From: Marinomonas posidonica_A
GTDB lineage: Bacteria > Pseudomonadota > Gammaproteobacteria > Pseudomonadales > Marinomonadaceae
DNA: 64,000 bases
Reading direction: 5' to 3'
Assembly (NCBI RefSeq): GCF_043643765.1
Contig: NZ_JBHZSP010000010.1
Location: forward strand, 62,001 to 126,000
In this document: positions 25,397 to 34,144 of the stretch, piece by piece
Position numbering within the stretch: the first letter of the stretch is position 1
How the letters are laid out: each line of letters opens with the position of its first letter
The notes under the pieces: generated by a model
Told to the model about the DNA's origin: nothing
The model's database searches: none
Seen by the model: only the letters and a program-made list of their open reading frames with translations
Program-made: the position numbers and the translations under genes

Positions 25397-25648
25397 CTAA
25401 ACCGACATCATGCAGATGGACAAAACCCCATTAAGCACAAACCACCAGGATTGAATTAATTTGCCGCCCTCGATGTTTCGATAGCGCATGAGCAACCTTT
25501 TTAAATCCCAGGCAAGCAACATTAGCCATGTCGATAAATCACGTTCCCTAATGATCAAAACCAAACCCACACAGCGAATCTCAAAACCCTGCTCGATGGC
25601 ATACGTCTTCACACAAAAAAAGCACAATGAATCATCACCTTCAAACAA
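25397..25648 (-). pseudogene. Decayed IS4-family transposase fragment
   Basis: The minus-strand frame contains YAIEQGFEIRC, then later ERDLSTWLMLLAWDLKRLL. After the Phe the neighbouring frame reads (R)DSLCGFGFDH-x-GT-x with stops. Combined across one or two frameshifts this resembles the C-terminal YREK region of IS10-type IS4 transposases (IE-x-x-FRD, G-x-G-x-x-H-S-x-T, then a hydrophobic helix). No start, DDE core or terminal inverted repeats are visible, so only a degraded 3' piece appears to remain. The identification rests on pattern memory across frameshifts and should be treated as tentative. Confidence 0.38.
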
Positions 25649-27332
25649 GACTCAACGTCGCAAAACCATGCTTTACTAAGAATCACAGCAACTTAAGCTT
25701 GATACTGAAACCATCACATTCAGAGCGTTTCTTCAGGCTCGCCTTGTTCCAATCAGTCAGCTATACTGAGCTTATTGATTACGCCAACAGCTTAGTGGTC
25801 AATCACCTAGCATTTGGGCAAAAAACTACCCTGCCGAATAATTTCAGCACCGACAAAAGTAGTGTCTAGACGCATGCCACCAATTCGGTGTGAACTTTCA
25901 TGCAAAGCCTTCTGTTATTGACAAAACTCTAGTTAAAGCAATCCCATAGCGTATCTGTACACCATAATCATATTCACCAGAGCAGCGATCAGTAACGAGT
26001 ATCAAAAGCATTAAGACGGGTGATGCATGTCTACAAACGTTTGCTTGTTACTTGATAAAGTCAGGCCAACTAAGGCGCCTTTTTTGCGTACTGCAATATC
26101 AGTATTTTTCACTCTTTTCGAGCGTGTATTCCGTTAAAACCTTTCTATAAACTCACCTTTGTTCTTTCTCGAACTCATTAAACTAACAGGGTAAAAAACC
26201 AATCATTTAGACAGGTCAAATCCCCTTAAATCTCACACCCTCTCTCTTTAAAGAGGCTCTATAACATTAAATCGGTAGCAACTTATTCTCTCGCCAAAGC
26301 CAACTTATTTCGTGTGATACTCAAAAAACAGTCACTCAAATCAAGCACTTCTTATGGCAGTAAAATCTAACAACGGGTTTTAATCTAATGTCAGATCCAA
26401 AGCCCTATTAACAGCCATTTAGACCATAAAAATCTTATCCACTTTTGCTAAAACCATGTCACAAAGCAGAAACACACACTTTCACACCGCCTTAACTCAA
26501 TCTTATTTTTTTGATAATCAGCTAATCATTAGCAACGCCACCAGAAACGCCTGCCTGCCTAAGCAGACCAAAAATTGGTCGCAACTCACATCACTGAAAT
26601 CTCGGAGTTCATCCATCAAATTCATGACAAAATATCATTCTTTCCATTGCCCATTTCTGATCGATTTTGCCCTGAATACAATAAATTCACGGGCTACAAA
26701 TACTCAGTAGAAACTCGCGAATCACTTGCTTTTAGCCCTATAGCCATGGCAACCTCTCTAGCTAAAAAAATAGCGCTAAGCTTTAACAAATAACCAAGAC
26801 TAAAAAGAGAGATTAACCCCTTTCAATCTACTATTTCCTTTAAACAAAAACGCCAGATTTCAGTATACTTAAGAAAGTCGAATCGCTTAAAACTAAGCCT
26901 TAGCGCTCATCCCTTTAACAACACGTTGATGGCACAGCTTCGCCATCATTTCAGGGACAGGGCAGACCTTTCGCCACATGGCTGCGCGACCGCTTATCGC
27001 ATTCTTTCTCGACACAGACTTCTACAGAACGATTTCCTCAGTGACCATTTTTCAATGCAATCACTCCTTCACTTAGGATTGAAAGCGTTTCAAAATACTG
27101 GAATCGAACTCGATTCCTGGTCACAACTTACTTGCTAATCGACTTCTTTAAAGAAACCTTGCTCTAGTACTTTTGCTTTTCTAAACTAATCTCATAATTT
27201 TCCTAGTGATGCTGAGCCTAATTCTCTAAACTCAGTCAGCAAGCGAACTATGGCATTAGCCTAATAAATCCATATACCCTCCTTTGAAATTGACTTCGTT
27301 GTATCACTTCTCCTAATTGCACCAAAATTTAG

Positions 27333-27364
27333 GCAAAAAAAAGCCGGGTGAAAAATCACCCGGC
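27333..27364 (-). terminator. Intrinsic terminator after flagellin 2
   Basis: On the minus strand GCCGGGTGA pairs with TCACCCGGC (27364-27343) around a 4-nt loop, followed by eight T residues. It ends the monocistronic flagellin 2 mRNA about 120 nt after the stop codon. Confidence 0.92.
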
Positions 27365-27424
27365 ATAAAAGGCACCTCTAGGAGAGAGAAGTAGCCCATA
27401 TTCCGAGACAGTTCTCGAACCTTT

Positions 27425-27455
27425 AGTTAACGTAGCTATCTACTGCTACTTAACT
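27425..27455 (-). other. Stem-loop in flagellin 2 3' untranslated region
   Basis: AGTTAA-C-GTAGC (27425-27436) pairs with GCTAC-TTAACT (27445-27455) with one bulged base and an 8-nt loop, between the stop codon and the terminator. It may stabilise the mRNA 3' end; no T-run follows. Confidence 0.45.
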
Positions 27456-27482
27456 CATATCTTTAAATTGTAATTGCTATTT

Positions 27483-28367
27483 TTAGTTACCTAAAAGTGA
27501 CAATGCAGTTTGAGGACGTTGATTTGCCTGAGCCAAAATCGTACTACTTGCTTGCTGCAAAATCTGAGTACTGGTCAAGTTTGCTGTCTCCTCAGCAAAG
27601 TCGGCATCACGAACACGTGCACGGGCAGCCGATACGTTCTCAGAGATGTTACTTAAGTTAGTAATGGTAGAACTGAATCGGTTTTGTACCGCACCCAACT
27701 CCGCTCGCTTAAAGTCTACCGCCGAAATCATGGAGTCAATAATCGCGATCATACTTTGAGCGTTAACAATACTCGACACTGATGCCGTTGTGACACTTAC
27801 CTGAGAGGATGCCTGGTTTGACAAACCTGACATGGTAAAACCATTATTGGCTTGGTAGTCGATTGAGTTATTCGCACCACCAAACTCCATAGTAAAACTA
27901 ATCGTTTGGTTTGCATCGGCACCGACCTGGAAAATCCCCTGATAAGTACCATCTAATAGATTCGCGCCACCAAAAGTTGTGGTTGCTGCGATTCGGTTAA
28001 TCTCTTCCGAAAGCTGCGCCATTTCTTGTTGTAGCGCCACACGATCTCGGTCGGAGTTAGAACCGTTTGCTGCCTGAATGGACAAAGTACGCATACGCTG
28101 TAGCATGCTAGTGGTTTCGTCCAAGGCACCTTCAGCTGTCTGAGCCAAAGAAATACCATCGTTTGCATTTCGTACAGACTGGTTCAAACCATTAATCTGA
28201 GAAGTCAAACGATCCGAAATTTGTAGGCCAGCCGCATCATCGGCTGCACTGTTAATTCGACGACCAGATGATAAACGTTGGAACGATGTATCAAGGTCAC
28301 GACTTGAGTTTGCAAGTAATCGCTGAGCGTTCAGCGAGGACACATTTGTATTTACGTATAAAGCCAT
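27483..28367 (-). CDS. Flagellin 2 (monocistronic)
   Basis: A second 294-residue flagellin that is a close paralogue of the operonic one. D0/D1 are almost the same (ALYVNTN, FQRLSSGRRINSAADDAAGLQ, RVRDADFAEETANL, QTALSLLGN). Most differences lie in the short central region and at scattered positions. The ATG at 28367 follows AGGAGAG at suitable spacing. It has its own sigma-28-type promoter and its own terminator, so it is a monocistronic unit. It is probably a second filament component; which is major cannot be told from sequence. Confidence 0.94.
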   Translation of the reverse strand: MALYVNTNVSSLNAQRLLANSSRDLDTSFQRLSSGRRINSAADDAAGLQISDRLTSQINGLNQSVRNANDGISLAQTAEGALDETTSMLQRMRTLSIQAANGSNSDRDRVALQQEMAQLSEEINRIAATTTFGGANLLDGTYQGIFQVGADANQTISFTMEFGGANNSIDYQANNGFTMSGLSNQASSQVSVTTASVSSIVNAQSMIAIIDSMISAVDFKRAELGAVQNRFSSTITNLSNISENVSAARARVRDADFAEETANLTSTQILQQASSTILAQANQRPQTALSLLGN

Positions 28368-28447
28368 TTTAATCTCTCCTAAGATGTATTTTTAACGAGA
28401 CAACCTTTTGATTTAATTAATTATTTGGTTTTTGTCTCTTATTAAAG

Positions 28448-28474
28448 TTATCGACATTTCGATATGTATCTTTA
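28448..28474 (-). promoter_or_regulatory. Sigma-28 (FliA)-type promoter of flagellin 2
   Basis: On the minus strand TAAAGATA (28474-28467), an 11-nt spacer and GTCGATAA (28455-28448) match the FliA consensus at 6/8 and 7/8. The predicted leader is about 75 nt. Confidence 0.75.
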
Positions 28475-29181
28475 ATTTTTTTTTCGCTTTTATTTGGGCT
28501 TATTCATTTTTTTATTGTGCTCAAATTTGGCGATACTTGAGTTATCGAACTAGGAGAAAAGAACTTTAAAAAATTTTAGATTTTTTTTTGTAGAAAAAGA
28601 CAAGTAAGGAATAAAAATAAATAAAATCAACAACATAAAAACAAACAAGCTTTCGTTTTTTTCTCACCCCTACATATCCAAAAGCGTATAATGGCGAAAT
28701 AAAATGATCAAAAAATCAGCACCAAAGAAAAAATTAGAAACTATCCAAACAAAGATTGATGTTTTTTTAAACTAAATAGGACAACAAAACAGGGTAAATA
28801 AAGAATTCAAATTGAATTAAATATCAATTAAGACATCTGAGGTTATTCCAATACTGTCGAAAACAATACAAGAACATTTCAAATACGAATGAAAAATATA
28901 TTTCATTCGTAAAAGTAAATGGATGCTGGAGACAAAACCAAACACAAAGAAAGCATCTGCTCCTAAGATTAGTTTGCTTAAATATCCGCCAAACAAAAAC
29001 TCATTAGAGGCATTTGTAAACGCAAGAAAGGACACTGTAGAAGAAAGGGAATTCTGATCTTACAGCTGGTCATAGGATCATTGTGATGAAAAAGGGGGAA
29101 GGTAACAACTCTAACATTGCCGTCGCCAATAAGTGAGTAGATGCCCTTGATGGGCAAAGGGTAATAACAACCAAGATGGCT
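28475..29181. other. AT-rich intergenic region
   Basis: About 700 nt between the flagellin 2 promoter and the HD-GYP gene, rich in A/T runs. A perfect 11-bp stem, TACGAATGAAA (28884-28894) with TTTCATTCGTA (28901-28911), is the only clear structure. A minus-strand open frame at 28817-29035 encodes a short hydrophobic peptide without a ribosome site. I see no supportable gene or promoter for a neighbouring gene. Confidence 0.5.
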
Positions 29182-30723
29182 TTATGAAATATGATTGATA
29201 AACTGCAAACCAAATTTCTGAGGGTCTACCTCACCTTCAATGATGACATCAGACTTTAGGTTAGCCGACTTATTTAATTCAATATCAGCAACTTCAATGA
29301 AAGACTTATTGGTCATGCTGTAAACTTGTCGTACTAGGTTTGGCTGAAACGCTTTATTTAACGTTAACACGAAACCAACACGTCCATTTGATAATGCAAC
29401 ACACGACCCAACAGGCACTTTACCAATGCTTCTGAGAAAGACCGTCAATAACTCTTTGTCAAACGCTAGGCCCGCTTCTTTCTCAAGCTTTTGAGATGCC
29501 TTAATTGGGCCAATAGAAGGTTTATGTGATTGCTCTGACGTAATCGCGTCGTAAGCATCGATGATTGCCGCCATCTTGCCATAGACAGAAATTTCTTGGT
29601 CTTGTTTACCTGCAGGGTATCCAGATCCATCTATTTTCTCATGGTGATCAAGAAGCATCTGATAAACCGCTTTCGGTACGCCATCACACTTATGAAGAAT
29701 TTGCTCCCCAAATTGAATGTGCTTTCGGAATAAGTCAAATTCACTGTCTGTCATTTTCGTTGTCTTAGTGACCATTGCAGCTGGCAACCGAAAACGCCCT
29801 AAGTCGAATAACAAAGCACCGAGTGAAATCACCTCGACATAAGCATTATCCAGCTTCATCGCTTTAGCAAAATGAATACCTAATACTGCCATGCCAATGG
29901 CATGCTGCTCTAAATATCTGTCTGCATCTTTAATGTGACGCAACGCCATCACCGCAAAATTATTACGTGTATGCGAGTCAATTAAACGACGACAGAATTT
30001 TTTAAGTTCAGCAACATCAAGCTGTTTACCATGCTTAAAGAGCTCCACTTGAGCGACTAATAAAGCATGACCGTCTTGAAAAATTTTCAGCCCAGTAGCC
30101 ACTTCATCATCAAAATGAGTAGGGATAAAACGTGTATCTTTAGGTGTTTTTTTCAACAATGCGGCACGTGCTTTTTGCTCAGCTGCCATTTCTTCTGTGA
30201 GCTTTGCCTCACCATCGGCACCTTCCATATTATTATTCATACGGGCTTTGTAAGAGAGTACCTGCTCTCGCGTGTGCTCATTCAGCTCTTGGCGAAAGTA
30301 GCGAAACAAGCTTTGCCCACGAGGATGCTTAGCCCGTAATTCTTTGGTGCTTAACCCAGGGTGTAATTTTTTTAAACTGCGAACAGAACGACCAACAACC
30401 AAAGACATGCATAAAATGAGAAAACGCTCTTGGGCATCGTACAAGCGCTCACGACGGCTGTTTAAAAGCTTACCATCGTCAAAATAGGGATCATAAGGCA
30501 GAAAAGCTTCATCTAAAGGAATACGCAAAACGTCTAACGCGATCTGACGCATGGCAATACCAACAATTCGATCATTACGACCATGCATGCCGATTAAGCT
30601 TTTAATGCGCTTACTGCTCATGACTTGAGATTTAATACCCATAATGTCGAGTATTTCGCCAACATTAAAGTATCCGACGTTGATATCAGCCCCAAAACAA
30701 GACTCTATTTTAAATGCTGACAT
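29182..30723 (-). CDS. HD-GYP domain protein with degenerate HD dyad
   Basis: A 513-residue cytosolic protein. The C-terminal HD-GYP domain (about 265-420) keeps His274, KHIQFGE (His335), HHEKIDGSGYP (360-370) and IIDAYDA (387-393). At the defining HD position it reads ALLFDLGR (304-310), so the metal-ligand histidine is Phe306 and the usual DIGK lysine is Arg310. HD-GYP proteins hydrolyse cyclic di-GMP; this one may be impaired or act as a sensor. The N-terminal 260 residues have no domain I recognise. It starts 23 nt after flgL and is likely co-transcribed with flgKL. Confidence 0.82.
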   Translation of the reverse strand: MSAFKIESCFGADINVGYFNVGEILDIMGIKSQVMSSKRIKSLIGMHGRNDRIVGIAMRQIALDVLRIPLDEAFLPYDPYFDDGKLLNSRRERLYDAQERFLILCMSLVVGRSVRSLKKLHPGLSTKELRAKHPRGQSLFRYFRQELNEHTREQVLSYKARMNNNMEGADGEAKLTEEMAAEQKARAALLKKTPKDTRFIPTHFDDEVATGLKIFQDGHALLVAQVELFKHGKQLDVAELKKFCRRLIDSHTRNNFAVMALRHIKDADRYLEQHAIGMAVLGIHFAKAMKLDNAYVEVISLGALLFDLGRFRLPAAMVTKTTKMTDSEFDLFRKHIQFGEQILHKCDGVPKAVYQMLLDHHEKIDGSGYPAGKQDQEISVYGKMAAIIDAYDAITSEQSHKPSIGPIKASQKLEKEAGLAFDKELLTVFLRSIGKVPVGSCVALSNGRVGFVLTLNKAFQPNLVRQVYSMTNKSFIEVADIELNKSANLKSDVIIEGEVDPQKFGLQFINHIS

Positions 30724-30746
30724 CCCCTAACCCATACCTCAAACAA

Positions 30747-32048
30747 TTACATTTTATTAAATAATGATAAATTACTGATGCGAGTAAATACTTTTTGTGA
30801 GGCGTCCAGCGCCGCTTCTTTCATTGATAAATTAGTCGCGGCTTCCGCCATGTCCAAACCACCGATACGATCTTGAGCCACGGCGTTGGATAACTGATTC
30901 GCCGAACTAAACTCTTCTCTAACTTGCAATGTATTCAGTCTAGCACCAACAGATGAACGAGCTTCGCCTATTTTCTGCTGAGCATTGTTAAGACTGGTAG
31001 TGGCATTAAAGAAGGCCTCTTCTCTTTGTTGATAGGTTGAGTCTTCATTACTCAAGGTATCAAGTGTTCTATTGATCTCATTCAGGACATTATCACGTCT
31101 TGGCGGCACCAAAGCAAAGTCAACTGAAGCGCCAGGCTTGCCCTGTAATAAGAAAGACATACCATTAAAGTTAATGGGTTTACCGGCACGATAAGAACCA
31201 GACGCTACGACGTCACCTTGGCTATTTGTAATACTGTAATTCCCCGGTTCACCAAAAAAGCTTCGGCGGCGGTCTCTGTCTTCTTTGCTGTCAGATTGCG
31301 TCAACGTCGAATCAGGCACACTACCATCTTCCACTAATGGTGATGTCACCAGCTGATATTCGTTCGCTGATGGCACTTCCGGATCGTAGTATTCATCCAT
31401 GTATTCTTGGAAGTCACCCTGACTATGAACTTTTGCCGTCAATGAAACATCGCCAGTTAGTAGCTCAGTTCTAAATGTTTGGTTAGTCCAAATATCTTGA
31501 AAGAGTTTTTTTCCTGAATCAGTCACTGGAATGCGCATATCTTCAGAAATTTGAGCGTATTTCTGCCCCTCATTTCCATTCCATAAGTAACGCCCTTCAG
31601 TGTCTTGAATAAACGCAGGGGACAATGTATCCGTTCCAGCAAAGATATAACTTCCATCCGCACTGCGAGAGTTCATCAACTCCGCCATGGACTCATTAAT
31701 CAAAGAGATTTCTTGCACGATGGCATCAATGTCTTCTTGAGTATTAATATCGTTCTGTGCCTGAATGAATAAGGTTCTTACACGATCCATAAAACCATTG
31801 AGACTTTCCAGGGCCACTTCTTGATATTCCAAGTTACTCTTTGCCATCTTAATCGATTCATCAAACATCTTCAGACGATCGGTACTGTCGCCGTACATCA
31901 AAATTTGGCTGGCACCAACAGGATTATCACTTGGCTTGACGATATCAGTTTGCGCTGAAATTTTTTCCTGCGTCTTCAATATTTTTTCATTTGATTGACC
32001 AATCGCACGACTGGATTGATCATAAATTAAATTATTCGTTACTCGCAT
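30747..32048 (-). CDS. flgL: Flagellar hook-filament junction protein FlgL (HAP3)
   Basis: FlgL joins the hook-associated FlgK ring to the filament and is exported through the flagellar channel. At 433 residues it is longer than E. coli FlgL (317), with extra sequence in the middle. The N-terminal coiled coil (MRVTNNLIYDQSS, KPSDNPVGASQIL) and the C-terminal flagellin-like helix (AEAATNLSMKEAALDASQ, then NLSLFNKM) are typical. It lies 4 nt downstream of flgK. A HD-GYP gene follows in the same direction. Confidence 0.93.
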   Translation of the reverse strand: MRVTNNLIYDQSSRAIGQSNEKILKTQEKISAQTDIVKPSDNPVGASQILMYGDSTDRLKMFDESIKMAKSNLEYQEVALESLNGFMDRVRTLFIQAQNDINTQEDIDAIVQEISLINESMAELMNSRSADGSYIFAGTDTLSPAFIQDTEGRYLWNGNEGQKYAQISEDMRIPVTDSGKKLFQDIWTNQTFRTELLTGDVSLTAKVHSQGDFQEYMDEYYDPEVPSANEYQLVTSPLVEDGSVPDSTLTQSDSKEDRDRRRSFFGEPGNYSITNSQGDVVASGSYRAGKPINFNGMSFLLQGKPGASVDFALVPPRRDNVLNEINRTLDTLSNEDSTYQQREEAFFNATTSLNNAQQKIGEARSSVGARLNTLQVREEFSSANQLSNAVAQDRIGGLDMAEAATNLSMKEAALDASQKVFTRISNLSLFNKM

Positions 32049-32052
32049 AAAC

Positions 32053-34032
32053 CTACCTCATGATGCCAAGCAGGGTTTCAAATGTGGTTCTGGCTGCCGT
32101 CACCACCTGCGCGGAAGCGGAATAGGATTGCTGGTATTTCAACAAATTTACGGCTTCTTCATCCAAACTAACGGCTGACAGTCTATCACGTCGAGCAATA
32201 CTATCGTTTAACATCACTTCACTAGATTCGGCATGACCTTCGATTTCTGAGGTTTTACTACCTACATAGGAAATGAAACCAGCGAAAGCTTTTGATAAGC
32301 TTTCATCGCCTGCCACTAAAGCTTGATTCTGTAAATTGATTAATGCCAATGCATTAAAGTTATCGGCCGGGCCTATTTCATCTCCAGTTCCAATCGAAAA
32401 AACATCGCCGCGTTCTGGCATTGATGAAACAGAAACGTCAAAACCCGCCTCTTCTGCTAACCCGGCTTGTGCTAGCAAATTCACATAGTTGGTCACATCA
32501 CTAACAGAAGCAATCTCAACACCAGACGCATCTCTAACCACATAAGAATGAGGTGACGTAAAGTAAATTTGATGCGGTGCACTTGGGTATAAAGAACCGT
32601 CTCGCGCAAACGCTGAGCTATTAGGGTCAGTCTTATCGACCGAGGTCAGAGAAATACGCGCATCCGATAAATTATCTGAGTTTGTACTCACCCCAACTGG
32701 TGCACTTAATGCTAGAGCCTCACCGTTTTTTGCTTGCAAGGTTAAACTCGATGCCGCATCAGCCGTCGGCGAAAAACGGAACACATCGTCATCGTCGATG
32801 ATGTCAAGATCAGGTATCTTCAGATCAAGACCCAGCTCATCAATTTGATAGTAACCATTAGAGTCCGGCGTCATGTTATTCAAGTCGATGACAGTCGAAG
32901 GGCCTGTCGAATTACCTTTAAGATCGTATTGCGTGATGGCAAAACGGTTATCATCCGTACGCGTTAACTCATAAGTATCGCGAGTAATTTTCTCCGCTTC
33001 CCCTGTTGTAATGCGTACAGAGATATCAGAAATTTTCTGCAAGTTATCCCGAGTAGAGTGAATACTCACCTTTCCTAAACTGAATAAATCTTTACCAAAA
33101 TTGCCATTACCATCTAAGCCTTTCGCATTCTGTGCGTTCATCGCATCGGCAATCGAAATAGCATGCTGCCCTAAAGTTCGATCAGCATATTGACTGAACT
33201 CAGTACGGTAATCCACTAAACCACCAACACTGCCACCTAATCCCTGGGTTTTAAGGCCAACATTGTAATCACCAAAATCCACAACTAGATTGATTTTTTT
33301 CGGACTCAAAGGGTCGGCAATCACTTTCAGTTCTGTTGGGTTTTGATCCATGACCAAAGGCTGCCCATTGGCCAACTGAATGGTCATCAAGCCATCATCA
33401 TTAAACTGTGCTTTGATGTCGATGTACTTGGACAAATCTTTTGCCAATAATTCTTGTTGATCTCGTAATTCATTAGCAGGGGAAATAGACAAGCCTTCTT
33501 GACGAAGAATCTTGCCATTTAAGTCCGATATCTTTGCAGTAATCGCATTCACATCGGTTAATGACGAAGACAAATGATCATCCACCAAGTTTTCTTGTCG
33601 ATTCACTACGTTAGACAAGGTTTTATACTGCTGAACAAGCGTTTCCAAACTGGCGTGGGCCAATTCACGTAAAGAAGAAGACGTAGGGTCATTACTCGCG
33701 GTTTGTAAAGCACTGAACGCTTTATCTAAGTAACGCGTTAACGAAATACTTTCATCTGCCAACAAATTGTCTGCCGCCGACATGAAAGAGTGATAGGTAT
33801 CGTAATATGAATGATTAGATGTATCGGTACGAATCTGAGCGCCAACGAAGTTGTCAACCAAGCGAGAGGTATCACGCAACACCACACCACCGACTGGGGA
33901 GCTGACGGTGTCCGTTCTTTGACGGCTGTAGCCTTCTGTATCCACATTGGTCGTGTTTTGCCCGGTCGTATTGATACGAGCATTACTGGACATGAGCCCA
34001 GACAAACCAATTGAATATAAATTTGAGCTCAT
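32053..34032 (-). CDS. flgK: Flagellar hook-associated protein FlgK (HAP1)
   Basis: FlgK is the first hook-filament junction protein. It has 659 residues, longer than E. coli FlgK (547). The rod/hook-type N-terminal motif GLSGLMSSNARINTTGQN is at about 9-26, and TTNVDTEGYSRQR follows at 27-39. The C-terminal SLDEEAVNLLKYQQSYSAS is the conserved D0 helix. The start has AGAGGTG upstream. A sigma-54-type promoter lies in the 112-nt gap after flgJ, indicating that flgK-flgL-HD-GYP can form a separate unit. Confidence 0.94.
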   Translation of the reverse strand: MSSNLYSIGLSGLMSSNARINTTGQNTTNVDTEGYSRQRTDTVSSPVGGVVLRDTSRLVDNFVGAQIRTDTSNHSYYDTYHSFMSAADNLLADESISLTRYLDKAFSALQTASNDPTSSSLRELAHASLETLVQQYKTLSNVVNRQENLVDDHLSSSLTDVNAITAKISDLNGKILRQEGLSISPANELRDQQELLAKDLSKYIDIKAQFNDDGLMTIQLANGQPLVMDQNPTELKVIADPLSPKKINLVVDFGDYNVGLKTQGLGGSVGGLVDYRTEFSQYADRTLGQHAISIADAMNAQNAKGLDGNGNFGKDLFSLGKVSIHSTRDNLQKISDISVRITTGEAEKITRDTYELTRTDDNRFAITQYDLKGNSTGPSTVIDLNNMTPDSNGYYQIDELGLDLKIPDLDIIDDDDVFRFSPTADAASSLTLQAKNGEALALSAPVGVSTNSDNLSDARISLTSVDKTDPNSSAFARDGSLYPSAPHQIYFTSPHSYVVRDASGVEIASVSDVTNYVNLLAQAGLAEEAGFDVSVSSMPERGDVFSIGTGDEIGPADNFNALALINLQNQALVAGDESLSKAFAGFISYVGSKTSEIEGHAESSEVMLNDSIARRDRLSAVSLDEEAVNLLKYQQSYSASAQVVTAARTTFETLLGIMR

Positions 34033-34101
34033 AGCTCACACCTCTAGCCTTAGTTGAAATTCGTTTAAAGACGCCAAAAAACGTCTCCAACAACTAGAGA
34101 A

Positions 34102-34118
34102 TGCAAAAACTTTACCAA
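34102..34118 (-). promoter_or_regulatory. Sigma-54-type promoter of flgK
   Basis: On the minus strand TTGGTAAAGTTTTTGCA has the invariant GG and GC separated by 10 nt and a perfect TTGCA -12 half; the -24 half departs from CACG. It lies about 70 nt before the flgK start. Confidence 0.55.
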
Positions 34119-34144
34119 TACTGTTTTTTTAGTGAGAATATTTT

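Larger units (their letters stand above)
24919..27332. other. Gene-poor region between two flagellin genes
   Basis: About 2.4 kb without a supportable intact gene. It is AT-rich near fliC1 (24,930-25,070). It contains a minus-strand hairpin terminator at 25298-25319, a decayed IS4-type transposase piece around 25.4-25.65 kb, and small dyads such as GGAATCGA-AC-TCGATTCC at 27100-27117. Short open frames such as 26456-26710 and 26926-27138 lack ribosome sites and recognisable content. I see no tRNA, CRISPR or intact insertion sequence. Confidence 0.6.

Noticed and set aside
26034..26043. CAAACGTTTG palindrome resembling a PurR/LacI-family operator core
   Set aside because: It is in a gene-poor region with no purine or sugar gene nearby and the flanking bases do not complete the consensus.
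26926..27138. 70-codon + strand open frame in the flagellin gap
   Set aside because: No ribosome site, no promoter and no recognisable sequence.
28817..29035. 72-codon hydrophobic open frame, vaguely like the C-terminus of a NupC-type nucleoside transporter
   Set aside because: GTG start without a ribosome site, stop codon shortly upstream in frame, and the resemblance is too faint to support a pseudogene call.
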